From an uncultured Clostridia bacterium (GTDB lineage: Bacteria; Bacillota; Clostridia; Peptostreptococcales; Anaerovoracaceae): DNA of 6,184 nucleotides. The stretch is taken from assembly GCA_937928455.1 (NCBI GenBank), contig CALFUG010000107.1, positions 1 through 6,184 of the forward strand, read 5' to 3'. Positions 5,616-6,184 of this stretch are shown piece after piece. Both the position numbers and the translations under genes were made by a program. Below the pieces are notes generated by a model. The model searched no databases and had not been told where the DNA came from. It worked only from the letters and a program-made list of their open reading frames with translations. How positions within the stretch are numbered: position 1 is the stretch's first letter; each line of letters begins with the position of its first letter.

Positions 5616-5646
5616 CCTAAAGGGAAAAAGGTTTTGACCCTTTAGG
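5616..5646 (+). promoter_or_regulatory. Hairpin in the leader of the NhaC-family gene (possible attenuator)
   Basis: CCTAAAGGG (5616-5624) and CCCTTTAGG (5638-5646) are a perfect 9-bp inverted repeat with a 13-base loop. A T-rich run, TTATTTTTTAT, begins 7 bases after the stem, and a second one ends just before the ribosome site. A smaller hairpin, AAGAC/GTCTT (5594-5610), precedes it. The arrangement is terminator-like but loosely spaced. No known riboswitch class was recognised. With the three promoters it makes up most of the 283-base gap at 5425-5707. Confidence 0.45.
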
Positions 5647-5707
5647 GTTGCACTTATTTTTTATGTTACTAGTTTGTTATTTTTTATTCAAAGAAGGAGG
5701 ATTCATT

Positions 5708-6184
5708 ATGGATGTAGGCTTTTTATCCGTCATACCTCCCTTGCTTACTATCGTTTTAGCCATAGTAACTAAGGAAGTTCTCTTGTCTCTTTTCATCGGT
5801 GTCTTTACCGGATGTATGATCATCGCGGAATGGAATCCCCTGGGAGCCATGGAAGCTTTGGTGGCCATCCTGGTGGGCGGTTATGACGAAACAGGAGAAT
5901 ATGTTATTTCTGGATGTTTGACTGACCCTTGGAACGTGGAGGTTCTACTCATCGTCATTATGCTGGGAGGTCTCATCGGCCTTCTGATTCGTTCCGGCGC
6001 CTCTCTGGCTTTTGGCAATTTGATTAGCAGTAAAGTCAAAACTCAAAAAGGTGCTCAGGTAACCACTTGGTTAATCGGAATTCTAATTTTCTTTGACGAT
6101 TATTTCAATGCACTAACCAACGGAGCCATCATGCGGCCCGTAACCGACCGATATGGGATATCCCGAGAAAAACTTTCCTATATC
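5708..6184 (+). CDS. NhaC-family Na+/H+ antiporter or related transporter, N-terminal part, runs off the right edge
   Basis: The first 159 codons of an integral membrane transporter of the Na+/H+ antiporter NhaC family (Pfam PF03553); the C-terminal part is outside the window. Hydrophobic segments lie at about residues 4-20, 23-41, 77-95 and 118-130. The N-terminal IPPLLTIVLAIVTKEVLLSL block and FFDDYFNALTNGAIMRPVTD (128-147) followed by ISREKLSYI are hallmarks of the family. The paired Asp130-Asp131 in the membrane are likely functional. Members exchange Na+ for H+, and some are thought to move organic ions. Start ATG 5708 has AAGGAGG (5694-5700) with 7-base spacing. The gene diverges from merR and may share its control. 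In context it could balance ions or exchange amine or acid substrates; nothing in this part fixes the substrate. Confidence 0.88.
   Translation, partial: MDVGFLSVIPPLLTIVLAIVTKEVLLSLFIGVFTGCMIIAEWNPLGAMEALVAILVGGYDETGEYVISGCLTDPWNVEVLLIVIMLGGLIGLLIRSGASLAFGNLISSKVKTQKGAQVTTWLIGILIFFDDYFNALTNGAIMRPVTDRYGISREKLSYI

Overview
The window looks like chromosomal DNA of an anaerobic, amino-acid- or amine-fermenting Clostridia-type Firmicute. The reasons are near-consensus AGGAGG-type ribosome sites, compact SigA promoters, protein sequences resembling clostridial families, and a set of enzymes typical of anaerobic fermentation of amino compounds. Nothing in it suggests phage, an insertion sequence, a CRISPR array or a stable RNA gene.

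Layout. Positions 1-4452 carry four genes read leftward. In order of transcription they are: a class III aminotransferase of the acetylornithine type (4452-3241); a putrescine-aminotransferase-like class III enzyme (3166-1808); a CoA-acylating semialdehyde dehydrogenase of the SucD type (1630-257); and the first 42 codons of a CoA-transferase of the 4-hydroxybutyrate/butyrate type (126-1, cut by the window edge). Upstream on the same strand is a MerR-family regulator with a BmrR-like ligand domain (5424-4594). Facing away on the + strand is an NhaC-family antiporter (5708 to the right edge, incomplete).

Control. The set appears to be at least three transcription units. The aminotransferase pair has a promoter with a 19-base spacer between TTGACT and TACACT, the signature of MerR activation, directly after the merR gene. 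The dehydrogenase and the CoA-transferase each have their own sigma-54 type -24/-12 element (TGGCA-N7-TTGCT and TGGCAC-N5-TTGCA). Each of these follows a hairpin that looks like a terminator of the preceding unit. The activator needed for sigma-54 is not in the window. Upstream of the antiporter there are two tandem SigA-type promoters, one interleaved with the merR promoter, and a leader hairpin.

How the genes may work together (inference). An amine or omega-amino acid would be transaminated to an aldehyde or semialdehyde. That would be oxidised to an acyl-CoA with NAD and CoA, and the CoA passed to acetate, giving acetyl-CoA for ATP formation. With a PatA-like enzyme the first candidates are putrescine or cadaverine, with the second aminotransferase acting on GABA, 5-aminovalerate or a related product. 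A plain GABA/succinate-semialdehyde route is the main rival. The antiporter could handle ion balance or substrate exchange. Substrates are not proven by the sequence.
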